Shown: positions 1 through 7,271, counted from the stretch's first letter. The stretch is 12,032 nucleotides of DNA from Pseudomonadota bacterium (GCA_021826485.1 JAKAZX010000079.1:1-12032); one strand, 5' to 3'. The notes: a model not told the origin generated them from the letters alone. A program made the numbers and translations.

Positions 1-384
1 GTCCCGCTGCACCTCCGGGCGGTGCAGCAGTTCGTCCACGTGCATCGCATAGTCGAGGCTGGTGTCAGCCTGGAACGACAGGTCCGGCGCGTAGCGCAGG
101 CGCAGCGCATGCGCGAGTTCGCGGCGCAGGAACGGCGTGGCGTGGCGCAGCGCCGGCAGCTTCTCCGCCACGTCGGAGCGGCCGAGCCGGGTGACGAACA
201 CGGTCGCATGGCGCAGGTCGGGGCTCGTCCGCACCTCCGTCACCGTCAGCACCACATCGGCCAGCACCGGGTCGCGCACCCCGCCGCGGGCGAAGATGCC
301 GGCGAGCACGTGGCGGATTTCCTCCGCCACGCGCAACTGGCGCTGGCTCGGCGCCTGCGCAGCGGGGGCGCCGCGCCGGCTCAC
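1..384 (-). CDS. rbfA: 30S ribosome-binding factor A (RbfA), 3' end cut by window edge
   Basis: RbfA binds the 30S subunit near the 5' end of 16S rRNA and helps late maturation; its loss typically gives cold sensitivity. Read on the minus strand, 128 codons are visible, starting with GTG at 384-382 and still open at base 1. Family features are the N-terminal helix with VAEEIRHVLAGIF (about residues 19-31), the strand VLADVVLTVTEVRTSPDL (about 39-56), and FLRRELAHALRLRYAPDLSF followed by DYAMHVDELL near the visible end. Together these match the single KH-like RbfA fold. Family members are usually about 120-140 residues, so only a short tail should be missing. The GTG start overlaps the infB TGA by four bases (GTGA), which suggests translational coupling. 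No other start fits before the conserved helix. Last visible gene of the nusA operon. Confidence 0.93.
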   Translation of the reverse strand, partial: MSRRGAPAAQAPSQRQLRVAEEIRHVLAGIFARGGVRDPVLADVVLTVTEVRTSPDLRHATVFVTRLGRSDVAEKLPALRHATPFLRRELAHALRLRYAPDLSFQADTSLDYAMHVDELLHRPEVQRD

Positions 385-3047
385 GCCGGGACCAGCTCCG
401 TCTCGTAGCACTCGACCACGTCGCCCTCGCGCAGATCGTGGAAATTGGCGAAGGACAGGCCGCATTCGTAGCCGCGCGCCACTTCGCGCACGTCGTCCTT
501 GAAGCGCTTGAGCTGGGTCAGCTCGCCGGTGTGGATCACCACGTTGTCGCGCAGCAGCCGCACGCCGGCGCCGCGCTTCACCAGGCCCTCCGTCACCATG
601 CAGCCGGCGACCTTGCCGACCTTGGTGATCTCGAACACGCGGCGGATCTCGGCATAGCCGAGGAACTTCTCCCGCGCCTTCGGCGCGATCTTGCCGCGCA
701 CCAGCTTCTCGATGTCGTCGGCCAGCTCGTAGATGATCGAGTAGTAGCGGATGTCCACGCCGTCGCGCTGCGCCAGATCGCGCGCCTGCGCGGTCGCGCG
801 GACGTTGAACGCGACGATCACCGCATTCGACGCCTTGGCGAGCTGCACGTCGCTCTCGGTGATCTGGCCGACCGCCGACAGCAGCACCCGCACCTTCACC
901 TCGTCATTGGCCAGCTTGGCGACGGTCGCCTGGATCGCCTCGGCACTGCCCTGCACGTCGGCCTTGATGACGACGGCGACTTCCTTCTGCTCGCCGGCGG
1001 CGATGCGGGCCAGCATCTGGTCGAGCGTGCCGCGCGCCGCGGTGATCGCCCCGGCCGCCTTCTCGCGCAGCTTGCGCTGGCGGAACTCGCTGATCTCGCG
1101 CGCCCGGCCTTCGTTTTCCACCGCCACCAGCGGCTCGCCCGCGGTCGGCACGCCGTCCAGGCCGAGGATTTCCACCGGCGTCGAGGGGCCGGCATCCTTC
1201 AACTGCCGTCCCTTGTCGTCCAGCATCGCGCGCACCCGGCCCCATTCGGCGCCGGCCACGACGATGTCGCCCTGGTGCAGCGTGCCGCGCTGCACCAGCA
1301 CGGTGGCGACCGGGCCGCGGCCGCGATCCAGCCGGCTTTCGATCACCGAGCCTTCGGCGGCACGGGCGGGGTTCGCGCGCAGGTCGAGAATCTCGGCCTG
1401 CAGCAGGATCGCCTCCTGCAGCTTGTCCAGCCCGGTCCGCTTGGTGGCGGAAACCTCCACGTCCTGCGTCTCGCCGCCCATCTCCTCGACCACGATCTCG
1501 TGGCTGAGCAGTTCCTGGCGCACGCGGGCCGGGTTCGCGTCCGGCCGGTCCATCTTGTTGATGGCGACGATGATCGGCGCGTTGGCGGCCTTGGCGTGCT
1601 GGATCGCCTCGATGGTCTGCGGCATCACGCCGTCATCCGCCGCCACCACCAGCACGACGATGTCGGTCACGCTGGCGCCGCGCGAGCGCATCGCGGTGAA
1701 CGCGGCGTGGCCCGGCGTGTCGATGAAGGTGATGCGGTCGCCCGACGACAGCTCCACCTGATAGGCGCCGATATGCTGGGTGATGCCGCCGGCCTCGCCG
1801 GCCGCGACATCGGTCGCGCGCAGCGCGTCCAGCAGCGATGTCTTGCCGTGATCGACATGGCCCATCACCGTCACCACGGGCGGGCGCGGCAGCAGTTCGT
1901 CATCGGTATCGGTGGCGCCGGCCAGGCCGATCTCCACGTCGTCCTCGGACACGCGCTTGGCGCGGTGGCCGAATTCCTGCACCACCAGCTCGGCCGTGTC
2001 GGCATCGAGGCTTTGCGTGATGGTCGCCATCACGCCAAGCCGCATCAGCGTCTTGATGACATCCGGCGCCCGCGCCGCGATGCGGTTGGCGAGTTCCTGA
2101 ACGGTGATGCTGTCCGGCAGAACCACTTCGCGCACCACCTTCACCTGGTCGGAGCGCAGCCGCTCCAGTTCCGCCTGCCGCCGCTCCCGCTCGCGCTGGC
2201 GGCGCACGGAGGCGAGGCTGCGCACGCGGTCGTCCTCACCCTCGATCGCCGCCTGCACGTCGATCTTGGCGCCGCGCCGGCGGTCGTCCACGCCCTTCTT
2301 GGCGACCGGCACCTGCGGCTTGCGGGCCGCGAGCCCGGGCGTCGCGCCGGGGCGGCGGACGGGACGGCCCTCATCCTCGTCATCGGCCGCGCGCGGCGTC
2401 TTCAGCCGCAGCGTCTCGGCCGGGGCCGCGGGTGCGGCCGGCGCCGGCCGGCCGGCGGGACGCGCCACGCGCCGGTCCTCGGCCCCGCGCGCCGACGGGG
2501 CGGACTGCGCCACGGCCTGCGCCGCGGCGGCGGCTTCCGCCGTCCGTCGGGCTTCCTGGTCGGCCTTTTCGCGCGCCTCGGCCTCGATCTGCTCGCGGGC
2601 TTCCTCCTCGGCGGCGCGGCGGGCCTCCTCCTCGCGCCGGCGCGCCTCCTCGGCGGCGGACAGGATGGAAATCTTCTCCTGCTCGCGCCGTTCGGCCTCG
2701 CGCCGTGCCGCCTCGCGCTGCTGATCGGCCAGCGCGCGCTGGCGGGCGGCGAGTTCGGTTGCGGTCAGCGCGCGGCCGGCGCCGGCCGGCGGCCGGCCGA
2801 CCGGGCCGGGTGCCGGACGCGTCGCCGCCGAAGGCGTCCCGGCCGCCGCGCTCGGCAGGGGTCCGCCAGACCCTCCCGGGCCGGGCGCACGCTTCTTGCG
2901 CACCTCGACCTGCACGACCTTGGACCGGCCGTGGCTGAAACTCTGTCGTACGGATCCGGCATCCACGGTCCGGCCCAGCTCCATGCGACCGCTCGGTCGC
3001 AGCGACAGCCGGCCCTTGCCCGCGTCCTGATCGTTGCCTTCGCTCAT
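381..3047 (-). CDS. infB: Translation initiation factor IF-2
   Basis: IF-2 is the GTPase that brings fMet-tRNA to the 30S subunit and promotes 50S joining. The 888-residue product has an alphaproteobacterial-type N-terminus (RLSLRPSGRMELGRTVDAG, residues 13-31; then SKVVQVEVRKKR). A Pro/Ala-rich linker and a long Arg/Glu/Ala coiled-coil stretch (about 100-180) follow, then an IF2_N segment (SITVQELANRIAARAPDVIK, 313-332). The GTPase motifs are complete: G1 GHVDHGKT 396-403, G2 GGIT 420-423, G3 DTPGH 443-447, G4 NKMD 497-500, G5 SATK 533-536. The beta-barrel and C-terminal tRNA-binding domains complete it (GYECGLSFANFHDLREGDVV near the end). The ATG at 3047-3045 overlaps the ylxR stop (ATGA); the ribosome-binding site is only weakly purine-rich, consistent with coupling. 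The linker at 2440-2820 is very GC-rich and simple in composition, as is common in this variable region. Confidence 0.98.
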   Translation of the reverse strand: MSEGNDQDAGKGRLSLRPSGRMELGRTVDAGSVRQSFSHGRSKVVQVEVRKKRAPGPGGSGGPLPSAAAGTPSAATRPAPGPVGRPPAGAGRALTATELAARQRALADQQREAARREAERREQEKISILSAAEEARRREEEARRAAEEEAREQIEAEAREKADQEARRTAEAAAAAQAVAQSAPSARGAEDRRVARPAGRPAPAAPAAPAETLRLKTPRAADDEDEGRPVRRPGATPGLAARKPQVPVAKKGVDDRRRGAKIDVQAAIEGEDDRVRSLASVRRQRERERRQAELERLRSDQVKVVREVVLPDSITVQELANRIAARAPDVIKTLMRLGVMATITQSLDADTAELVVQEFGHRAKRVSEDDVEIGLAGATDTDDELLPRPPVVTVMGHVDHGKTSLLDALRATDVAAGEAGGITQHIGAYQVELSSGDRITFIDTPGHAAFTAMRSRGASVTDIVVLVVAADDGVMPQTIEAIQHAKAANAPIIVAINKMDRPDANPARVRQELLSHEIVVEEMGGETQDVEVSATKRTGLDKLQEAILLQAEILDLRANPARAAEGSVIESRLDRGRGPVATVLVQRGTLHQGDIVVAGAEWGRVRAMLDDKGRQLKDAGPSTPVEILGLDGVPTAGEPLVAVENEGRAREISEFRQRKLREKAAGAITAARGTLDQMLARIAAGEQKEVAVVIKADVQGSAEAIQATVAKLANDEVKVRVLLSAVGQITESDVQLAKASNAVIVAFNVRATAQARDLAQRDGVDIRYYSIIYELADDIEKLVRGKIAPKAREKFLGYAEIRRVFEITKVGKVAGCMVTEGLVKRGAGVRLLRDNVVIHTGELTQLKRFKDDVREVARGYECGLSFANFHDLREGDVVECYETELVPA

Positions 3048-3745
3048 CTACCCGCCTGCACCTTGCTTCGACCCGCCCGGCCACGATCGCCGGCATTTAA
3101 CTCGCCCGGCGGGGTCCGCAACCCGGCCAGCCGCTCCGATTCCAGGCGGATCCGCTCCGCCAGTTGGCCGGGCGCCACCGCGACATGCACCGCATGGTCC
3201 CGACCGAAAATGCCGCCCAGCGCCGCTGCCTCCAGCGGCGCCACGACCGGCCCCGTCCATCCGCCGAGCAGCCGCTGCCGCTCCTCCACGCTGCCATCGG
3301 CGGCCTGCACCACCAGTGACGCCCGCCCCCGCTCCAGCCACTCCCGCGCCTTGGTGTAGCCTGCGACGGCCTGTCCGGCACGCCGGGCAAGGCCGAGTTG
3401 CTCGCCGATCCGCCGCAACAGCGCCACTTGCAGACCGGAGAGAAGATCCTGAGGTACCGAGACCGGGCCGCGCGCCGCCCTGGCGAATCCGCCCCTCGTG
3501 CGCGCGGTTTCTACCACATCCCCAACCGCACTCAACCAGATTCCCCGGCCGGGCAGACGTGCGCCGAGGTCGGGGACCAGCACGCGGTCCGGCGATACGA
3601 CGAAGCGGATCATGCGCTCCTTCGGCAACCGCTCGCGCGTCACCGCGCAGCGGCGCAGCGGGCCGTGTTCGGGCTCGTCGTCCTCGGCGTCGCCTTGCGG
3701 CCCGGGTTCAGTCGTGGCCCGCCTCCTGCCCGCCCTCGCCGGCAC
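3044..3745 (-). CDS. ylxR: YlxR/RnpM-type RNA-binding protein with C-terminal L7Ae-like domain
   Basis: A 233-residue member of the YlxR (DUF448) family, a small nucleic-acid-binding protein classically encoded between nusA and infB. In Bacillus the homolog has been linked to RNase P modulation; that role is not shown here. The YlxR core is residues 30-75 (RRCAVTRERLPKERMIRFVV and GRGIWLSA). A second domain at about 100-180 (LLRRIGEQLGLARRAGQAV, then RASLVVQAADGS) resembles the L7Ae/L30e RNA-binding fold, a fusion common in alphaproteobacteria. The tail is basic. The start is GTG (3745-3743), inside the nusA coding region, giving a 38-base overlap. No other ATG or GTG occurs before the conserved core, so this start is preferred although its SD is weak. 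The stop overlaps the infB ATG. Confidence 0.9.
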   Translation of the reverse strand: MPARAGRRRATTEPGPQGDAEDDEPEHGPLRRCAVTRERLPKERMIRFVVSPDRVLVPDLGARLPGRGIWLSAVGDVVETARTRGGFARAARGPVSVPQDLLSGLQVALLRRIGEQLGLARRAGQAVAGYTKAREWLERGRASLVVQAADGSVEERQRLLGGWTGPVVAPLEAAALGGIFGRDHAVHVAVAPGQLAERIRLESERLAGLRTPPGELNAGDRGRAGRSKVQAGR

Positions 3746-5255
3746 CGGCTTCGGCTTCGTCGGCGAACCAGTGGGCGCGCGCCGCCATGATCACCTCGTT
3801 GGCGGTCGCCTCGTCCATGTTCGCCGCACCGACGATCTCGACCAGTTCGTCGGAGGCAAGGTCGGCCAGATCGTCCAGCGTCTTCACGCCCTTCTCGCCC
3901 AGCGCCACCAGCATGGCCGGCGTCAGCGTCTCGATCGCGGCCACCTCGTCCGACACGCCCATCGCGGTCCTCCGCTCGGTCAGTTCGCTGTCGCGGCGAA
4001 CCAGGAACTGCTCGGCACGGCGGATCAGCTCCTCCGCCACCTGCTCGTCGAACCCTTCGATGGAAGCGAGTTCGTCGGGCGGCGTGAAGGCCAGTTCCTC
4101 GATCGTGTTGAACCCTTCGGTCACCAGCAGGCCGGCGATCACGTCGTCCACGTCCAGCGCCTCGACGAACAGGCCGGTGCGGCGACGGAACTCCTCCTGC
4201 CGGCGCTCGCTTTCCTCGGCTTCGGTCAGGATGTCGATGTCCCAGCGCGTCAACTGGCTGGCCAGCCGCACGTTCTGCCCGCGCCGGCCGATCGCCAGCG
4301 ACAACTGGTCGTCCGGCACCACCACCTCGACCCGCCCGGCCTCCTCGTCCATCACCACCTTGGTCACCTCGGCCGGGGCCAGCGCGTTGACCACAAAGGT
4401 CGCGGCCTGCGGGCTCCAGGGAATGATGTCGATCTTCTCGCCCTGCAGTTCCTGCACCACCGCCTGCACGCGCGAGCCGCGCATGCCGACGCAGGCGCCG
4501 ACCGGGTCGATCGAGGAATCGCGGGAAATCACCGCCATCTTCGCCCGGCTGCCGGGATCGCGCGCGACCGCCTTGATCTCGATGATACCGTCGTAGATTT
4601 CCGGCACTTCCTGCGCGAACAGCTTGGCGAGGAAGCCGGGATGGGTGCGGCTGAGGAAGATCTGCGGCCCGCGCGGCTCCTCGCGCACGTCGTAGATATA
4701 GGCGCGCACGCGGTCGCCGTTGCGGAAGCTTTCGCGCGGGATCAGTTCGTCGCGGCGCAGCAGCGCCTCGGCGCGGCCGATCTCCACCATCAGGTTGCCG
4801 TATTCGGTCCGCTTGACCACGCCGTTGATGATCTCGCCGACGCGGTCCTTGAACTCGTCGAACTGCTGGGCGCGCTCGTACTCCCGCACGCCCTGCACGA
4901 TCACCTGCTTCGCGGTCTGGGCGGAGATGCGGCCGAAATCGATCGGCGGCAACGGATCGACCAGATATTCGCCGAGCTTGATGTCCGGCTTGAACTTGCG
5001 CGCGATATGGACGGGGATCTGCGTCTCCTCGTTCTCCACCGTCTCCACCGCCTCGGTCCAGCGGGACAGGCGGACCTCGCCGGTCTTGCGGTCGATGGTG
5101 GCGCGGATGTCCTTCTCATGCCCGTATTTCGCCCGGCCCGCCTTCTGGTAGGCCTTCTCCAGGACATCGAGCACCTTTTCGCGATCCAGCGACTTCTCGC
5201 GCGCGACGGCATCGGCCACCAGCAGCAGCTCGGGTCGGGCGACGGCGGTATCCAT
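3708..5255 (-). CDS. nusA: Transcription termination/antitermination factor NusA
   Basis: NusA binds RNA polymerase and nascent RNA and modulates pausing, intrinsic termination and antitermination. The 515-residue protein has the whole architecture: an RNAP-binding N-terminal domain (about 1-130), S1 domain (about 137-204; GEIINGVVKRTEYGNLMVEI), KH1 with GACVGMRGSRV (253-263), KH2 with AIGRRGQNVRLA (321-332), and two acidic C-terminal helix-hairpin-helix repeats (about 365-420 and 440-495) like those of proteobacterial NusA. The ATG at 5255-5253 is preceded by a good SD (GAGAGG) eight bases upstream. It lies 25 bases after the rimP stop, so it belongs to the same transcript. In other bacteria NusA stimulates termination at intrinsic terminators, so the terminator ahead of rimP could provide autoregulation; this is inference. 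Confidence 0.98.
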   Translation of the reverse strand: MDTAVARPELLLVADAVAREKSLDREKVLDVLEKAYQKAGRAKYGHEKDIRATIDRKTGEVRLSRWTEAVETVENEETQIPVHIARKFKPDIKLGEYLVDPLPPIDFGRISAQTAKQVIVQGVREYERAQQFDEFKDRVGEIINGVVKRTEYGNLMVEIGRAEALLRRDELIPRESFRNGDRVRAYIYDVREEPRGPQIFLSRTHPGFLAKLFAQEVPEIYDGIIEIKAVARDPGSRAKMAVISRDSSIDPVGACVGMRGSRVQAVVQELQGEKIDIIPWSPQAATFVVNALAPAEVTKVVMDEEAGRVEVVVPDDQLSLAIGRRGQNVRLASQLTRWDIDILTEAEESERRQEEFRRRTGLFVEALDVDDVIAGLLVTEGFNTIEELAFTPPDELASIEGFDEQVAEELIRRAEQFLVRRDSELTERRTAMGVSDEVAAIETLTPAMLVALGEKGVKTLDDLADLASDELVEIVGAANMDEATANEVIMAARAHWFADEAEAGAGEGGQEAGHD

Positions 5256-5263
5256 GGCGTGGG

Positions 5264-5269
5264 CCTCTC
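5264..5269 (-). promoter_or_regulatory. Shine-Dalgarno sequence of nusA
   Basis: GAGAGG on the minus strand, eight bases before the nusA ATG. It is the clearest ribosome-binding site in the operon and settles the nusA start. The later genes have weak sites and overlapping stop/start junctions. Confidence 0.8.
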
Positions 5270-5280
5270 AATTGGTCCGA

Positions 5281-5802
5281 TCAGTTGGTCGGGGGCGGGG
5301 TTGCGGCGGCAGCGATCAGCGCATCGGTCAGCACGAGTCGGGCGCGACGCAGATCGGCCCACGGCAGCGCCACCTCGCTCCCGTCGTCAAGCCGCAGCCG
5401 CGCATGGGTTGCGTCCGCGCCCAGCACCACGCCGGAAAAGCGGCGACGCCCGTCCAGCGGCGGATCGAGTTCGGCACGCGCAACGTGACCGGCGAACCGG
5501 TTCCAGTCCTTGATGCGGGTCAGCGGCCGGTCGATGCCGGGGGAGCTGACCTCCAGCGTCCATTCGCCCGGCATCGGGTCCGCAACGTCGATGGTCGCCC
5601 CGATCGCCCGGCTGATCGCCTCGCAATCCTCGACCCTGACCGGCGCGCCATCGGCGCGGTCGGCCATGATCTGGACGGTCGGACGGTCGCGCCCGGCGAT
5701 GGCGACGCGAACCAGCTCATAGCCCATGCTCTCCAGCGTGGGCGCGACGATATCGGCGATGCGGGCCTCCAGCCCCAGATGGCGCGGACGGTCAGTGTCC
5801 AA
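5281..5802 (-). CDS. rimP: Ribosome maturation factor RimP
   Basis: RimP is a 30S assembly factor that works before or with RbfA and RimM. The 173-residue product shows the N-terminal alpha/beta domain (IVAPTLESMGYELVRV, residues 18-33), the signature SSPGIDRPL (86-94) and a C-terminal SH3-like barrel (about 98-160; RFSGVVLGAD, LPWADLRRARLV). The start is inferred as TTG at 5802-5800. It is the only ATG/GTG/TTG codon in frame upstream of the conserved first helix, because the frame is closed by TAA at 5823-5821. The next in-frame ATG (codon 26) would remove that helix. The TTG sits in the U-tract of the leader terminator and has no ordinary SD immediately upstream; a GGAG lies on the far side of the hairpin. 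The gap to nusA is 25 bases. Confidence 0.94.
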   Translation of the reverse strand: MDTDRPRHLGLEARIADIVAPTLESMGYELVRVAIAGRDRPTVQIMADRADGAPVRVEDCEAISRAIGATIDVADPMPGEWTLEVSSPGIDRPLTRIKDWNRFAGHVARAELDPPLDGRRRFSGVVLGADATHARLRLDDGSEVALPWADLRRARLVLTDALIAAAATPPPTN

Positions 5803-5831
5803 AACAAAAAAGGCGGCCCGTTAGGGCCACC
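5801..5831 (-). terminator. Intrinsic terminator (attenuator) in the rimP leader
   Basis: On the minus strand, arm GGUGGCCC (5831-5824) pairs with GGGCCGCC (5819-5812) around a UAAC loop. This gives eight pairs, one of them a G-U wobble, followed by UUUUUUGUUUU. On the plus strand the wobble becomes a C-A mismatch and no T-tract follows, so the element is directional toward rimP. Its place immediately before rimP, in front of the rimP-nusA-infB operon, fits the known alphaproteobacterial rimP-leader attenuator class. It could partly serve to end transcripts of the upstream DUF445 gene. Confidence 0.88.
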
Positions 5832-5880
5832 CTCCGTGATCGGTCGGAAGATGATTGTTGGCCGCAGACATAGGCCCAAC
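5812..5880 (-). ncRNA. rimP leader RNA (two-hairpin attenuator candidate)
   Basis: Upstream of the terminator a first hairpin can form on the minus strand: GUUGGGCC (5880-5873, one bulged G) pairs with GGCCAAC (5863-5857) around a nine-base loop. The GGGCC of its 5' arm (5877-5873) is also exactly complementary to GGCCC in the terminator's 5' arm (5828-5824), so an alternative antiterminator pairing is possible. The arrangement agrees with the rimP-leader family described in alphaproteobacteria by terminator-based searches; membership is inferred from position and structure, not from an alignment. I could not place the promoter, which may lie in the GC-rich end of the DUF445 gene. Confidence 0.68.
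5821..5871 (-). CDS. Possible 16-residue leader peptide before rimP
   Basis: ATG at 5871-5869 opens a frame reading MSAANNHLPTDHGGWP and closes with TAA at 5823-5821. The ATG lies in the loop of the first leader hairpin and the TAA in the loop of the terminator, so a translating ribosome would cover the terminator's 5' arm. No good SD precedes the ATG, and there is no run of a single regulatory amino acid. The frame may be fortuitous; it is recorded because its ends fit the RNA structure closely. Confidence 0.33.
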   Translation of the reverse strand: MSAANNHLPTDHGGWP

Positions 5881-5906
5881 GCCGGGGCGGCGCAAGATGC
5901 CGCGGC

Positions 5907-7208
5907 TCAGAAAGCCACCGGCCCGAACAGCAGCCGCAGCACCGCATACAGCGCCCCGCCGACCAGGAAACCGACCAGCGTGCCGTTGACGCGGACGTAT
6001 TGCAGATCGCGCCCGACCCGCAGTTCCAGCTTCTCGGTGATGGTCGCGGCGTCCCAGTTCGCCACCACCTCGGCAATGAAGCCGGCGACCGATGCCTGGG
6101 CGGAAGGGAGCAGCGTGGCGATCACGCCCTCGGCCGCCCGTTGCAGCCGCAGGCGGGCGGCCGGGTCGGTCAGCAGCAGCGTGCCCAGATTGGCCAGTGC
6201 CCCTTCCAGCACCGCGATCGTGCGGCCGTTCGGCCGCACCGCATCCGCCTCCAGCGCCACCCGCAGGCGCGACCAGACATCGCGCACCCAGCCCTGCACG
6301 GTGTCGTGGGCCAGCGCCCGGCGCAGCGCCCGGCCGATCTCCGCCGCCCGTTCCGGGTCCTCCTCGATCCGCGCGATTTCGCGGCGCATCCATTCGTCGA
6401 AGGCGGCGCGCAGGTCGGAGCCGTCGCCCTCCATCCGGTCCAGCTCGGCGTTCACCTGCGTCAGCACGCGCCGCGCGATGGAGGCGCCGAGCGCCCAGCC
6501 GACCAGCGCGCCTCCCTGCTCACGCACCCGCTCCTCGATCGCGCGGCGCAGGGCGTCCTCGCGCTCCGCCAGCACGCTTTTCAGCCGCACCAGGATGAAG
6601 CCGAACACCTCCTGGTGCCGACCGCCCTCCACCAGCTTGCGCATCGCCCCGGCCGCAACCCGCCCGGCCGCCGGGCCGCCCAGCACGCGCGGCACGATCC
6701 GGCCGAGCAGCCGGCGGGCACGGCCGTCCTCGATGCTGCCGAGCAGGCGCGGCAGCAGCGCGGCAAGCCCCTCCGCGGCCGGACGGGTGGCCACCGGGTC
6801 GGCCAGGAAGCCGGCGACGATGCCGGCGAGGTCGATGCGGCCGATCATCCGCCGCACCTCGGCGTCGGTGAACACGTGGTTGCCGACGAAGCGGCCGAGC
6901 GCGCGGCCCAGCCGCGCCTTCTGCGCCGGGATGATGGCGGTGTGCGGGATCGGCAGGCCCAGCGGGTGGCGGAACAGCGCCGTCACCGCGAACCAGTCGG
7001 CGATGCCGCCGACGAAGCCGGCCTTCGCCGCCGCCTGCAGCACCGCGGTGGCGAAACCGGCAGGCAGCGCATAGCTCACCAGCGTCAGGCCGGCCATCAG
7101 CAGCAGCAGCCCGCCGGCGAACGCCTTGTGCCGGTTCAGCGTCCGCCGCGCCGCGCGGTCGGCATCGTCGCCGGCCAGCGGCGCGGGCGGAGGGGAGGAG
7201 GCATCCAT
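5907..7208 (-). CDS. DUF445 (YjiN-type) membrane-anchored protein
   Basis: A 433-residue member of the DUF445 family, which has no established biochemical function. A hydrophobic segment at about 29-50 (FAGGLLLLMAGLTLVSYAL) is followed by the family hallmark GGIADWFAVTALFRHPLGLP (67-86) and then PHTAIIP (88-94). A long, mainly helical and charged middle region follows, and a second hydrophobic segment near the C-terminus (GTLVGFLVGGALYAVLRLLF) would make the protein a membrane-bound loop. The length is ordinary for the family. The ATG at 7208-7206 is weakly supported by GGTGG upstream. It diverges from the zinc operon, with 62 bases to the micro-ORF ATG, and its stop is about 27 bases before the rimP leader hairpin. 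No functional link with either neighbour is evident. Confidence 0.9.
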   Translation of the reverse strand: MDASSPPPAPLAGDDADRAARRTLNRHKAFAGGLLLLMAGLTLVSYALPAGFATAVLQAAAKAGFVGGIADWFAVTALFRHPLGLPIPHTAIIPAQKARLGRALGRFVGNHVFTDAEVRRMIGRIDLAGIVAGFLADPVATRPAAEGLAALLPRLLGSIEDGRARRLLGRIVPRVLGGPAAGRVAAGAMRKLVEGGRHQEVFGFILVRLKSVLAEREDALRRAIEERVREQGGALVGWALGASIARRVLTQVNAELDRMEGDGSDLRAAFDEWMRREIARIEEDPERAAEIGRALRRALAHDTVQGWVRDVWSRLRVALEADAVRPNGRTIAVLEGALANLGTLLLTDPAARLRLQRAAEGVIATLLPSAQASVAGFIAEVVANWDAATITEKLELRVGRDLQYVRVNGTLVGFLVGGALYAVLRLLFGPVAF

Positions 7209-7234
7209 GCGCCACCGACGCTAGCACGCCGGGG

Positions 7235-7263
7235 TTCTCGGACAAGCCCGGCTATGTTATACT
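7235..7263 (+). promoter_or_regulatory. Probable promoter of the zinc-transport unit
   Basis: A -10-like TATACT (7258-7263, five of six consensus bases) lies within the Zur palindrome. Seventeen bases upstream is a weak -35-like TTCTCG (7235-7240, three of six). The predicted start of transcription falls about seven or eight bases after the -10, at 7270-7271, on the first base of the micro-ORF ATG. The -10 is reasonably convincing; the -35 is poor. Confidence 0.5.
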
Positions 7264-7271
7264 GTAACATA
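7253..7271. promoter_or_regulatory. Zur-type operator (zinc-responsive palindrome)
   Basis: The inverted repeat TATGTTA-tactg-TAACATA has seven-base perfect arms and stands out as an AT-rich island in very GC-rich DNA. It resembles alphaproteobacterial Zur boxes (ATGTTAT...ATAACAT type) and lies directly before a zinc-type ABC transporter. It overlaps a probable -10 element, as expected for a Fur-family repressor that blocks RNA polymerase when zinc is plentiful. DUF445 diverges from the same spacer but is less likely to be a target, because no minus-strand promoter is evident. Confidence 0.82.

Noticed and set aside
2440..2830. Dense GGCCGGC-type repeats suggesting a repeat element
   Set aside because: They fall in the Pro/Ala/Arg-rich linker of IF-2 and follow from codon choice; no regular unit or spacing is seen.
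438..3359. A 973-codon open frame on the plus strand opposite infB and ylxR
   Set aside because: Its translation is His/Arg/Ala/Gly-rich with no recognisable domain, and it lies antisense to a clear IF-2. Long antisense frames are expected when third positions are almost all G or C.
5883..5905. GC-rich inverted repeat after the DUF445 stop as an intrinsic terminator
   Set aside because: A five-base stem can be drawn, but no U-tract follows; the convincing terminator is at 5801-5831.
7253..7271. The palindrome as a Mur/MntR or Irr-type iron or manganese site
   Set aside because: Its arms (TATGTTA/TAACATA) do not fit the TGCAAAT...ATTTGCA type, and the downstream genes resemble zinc transporters.
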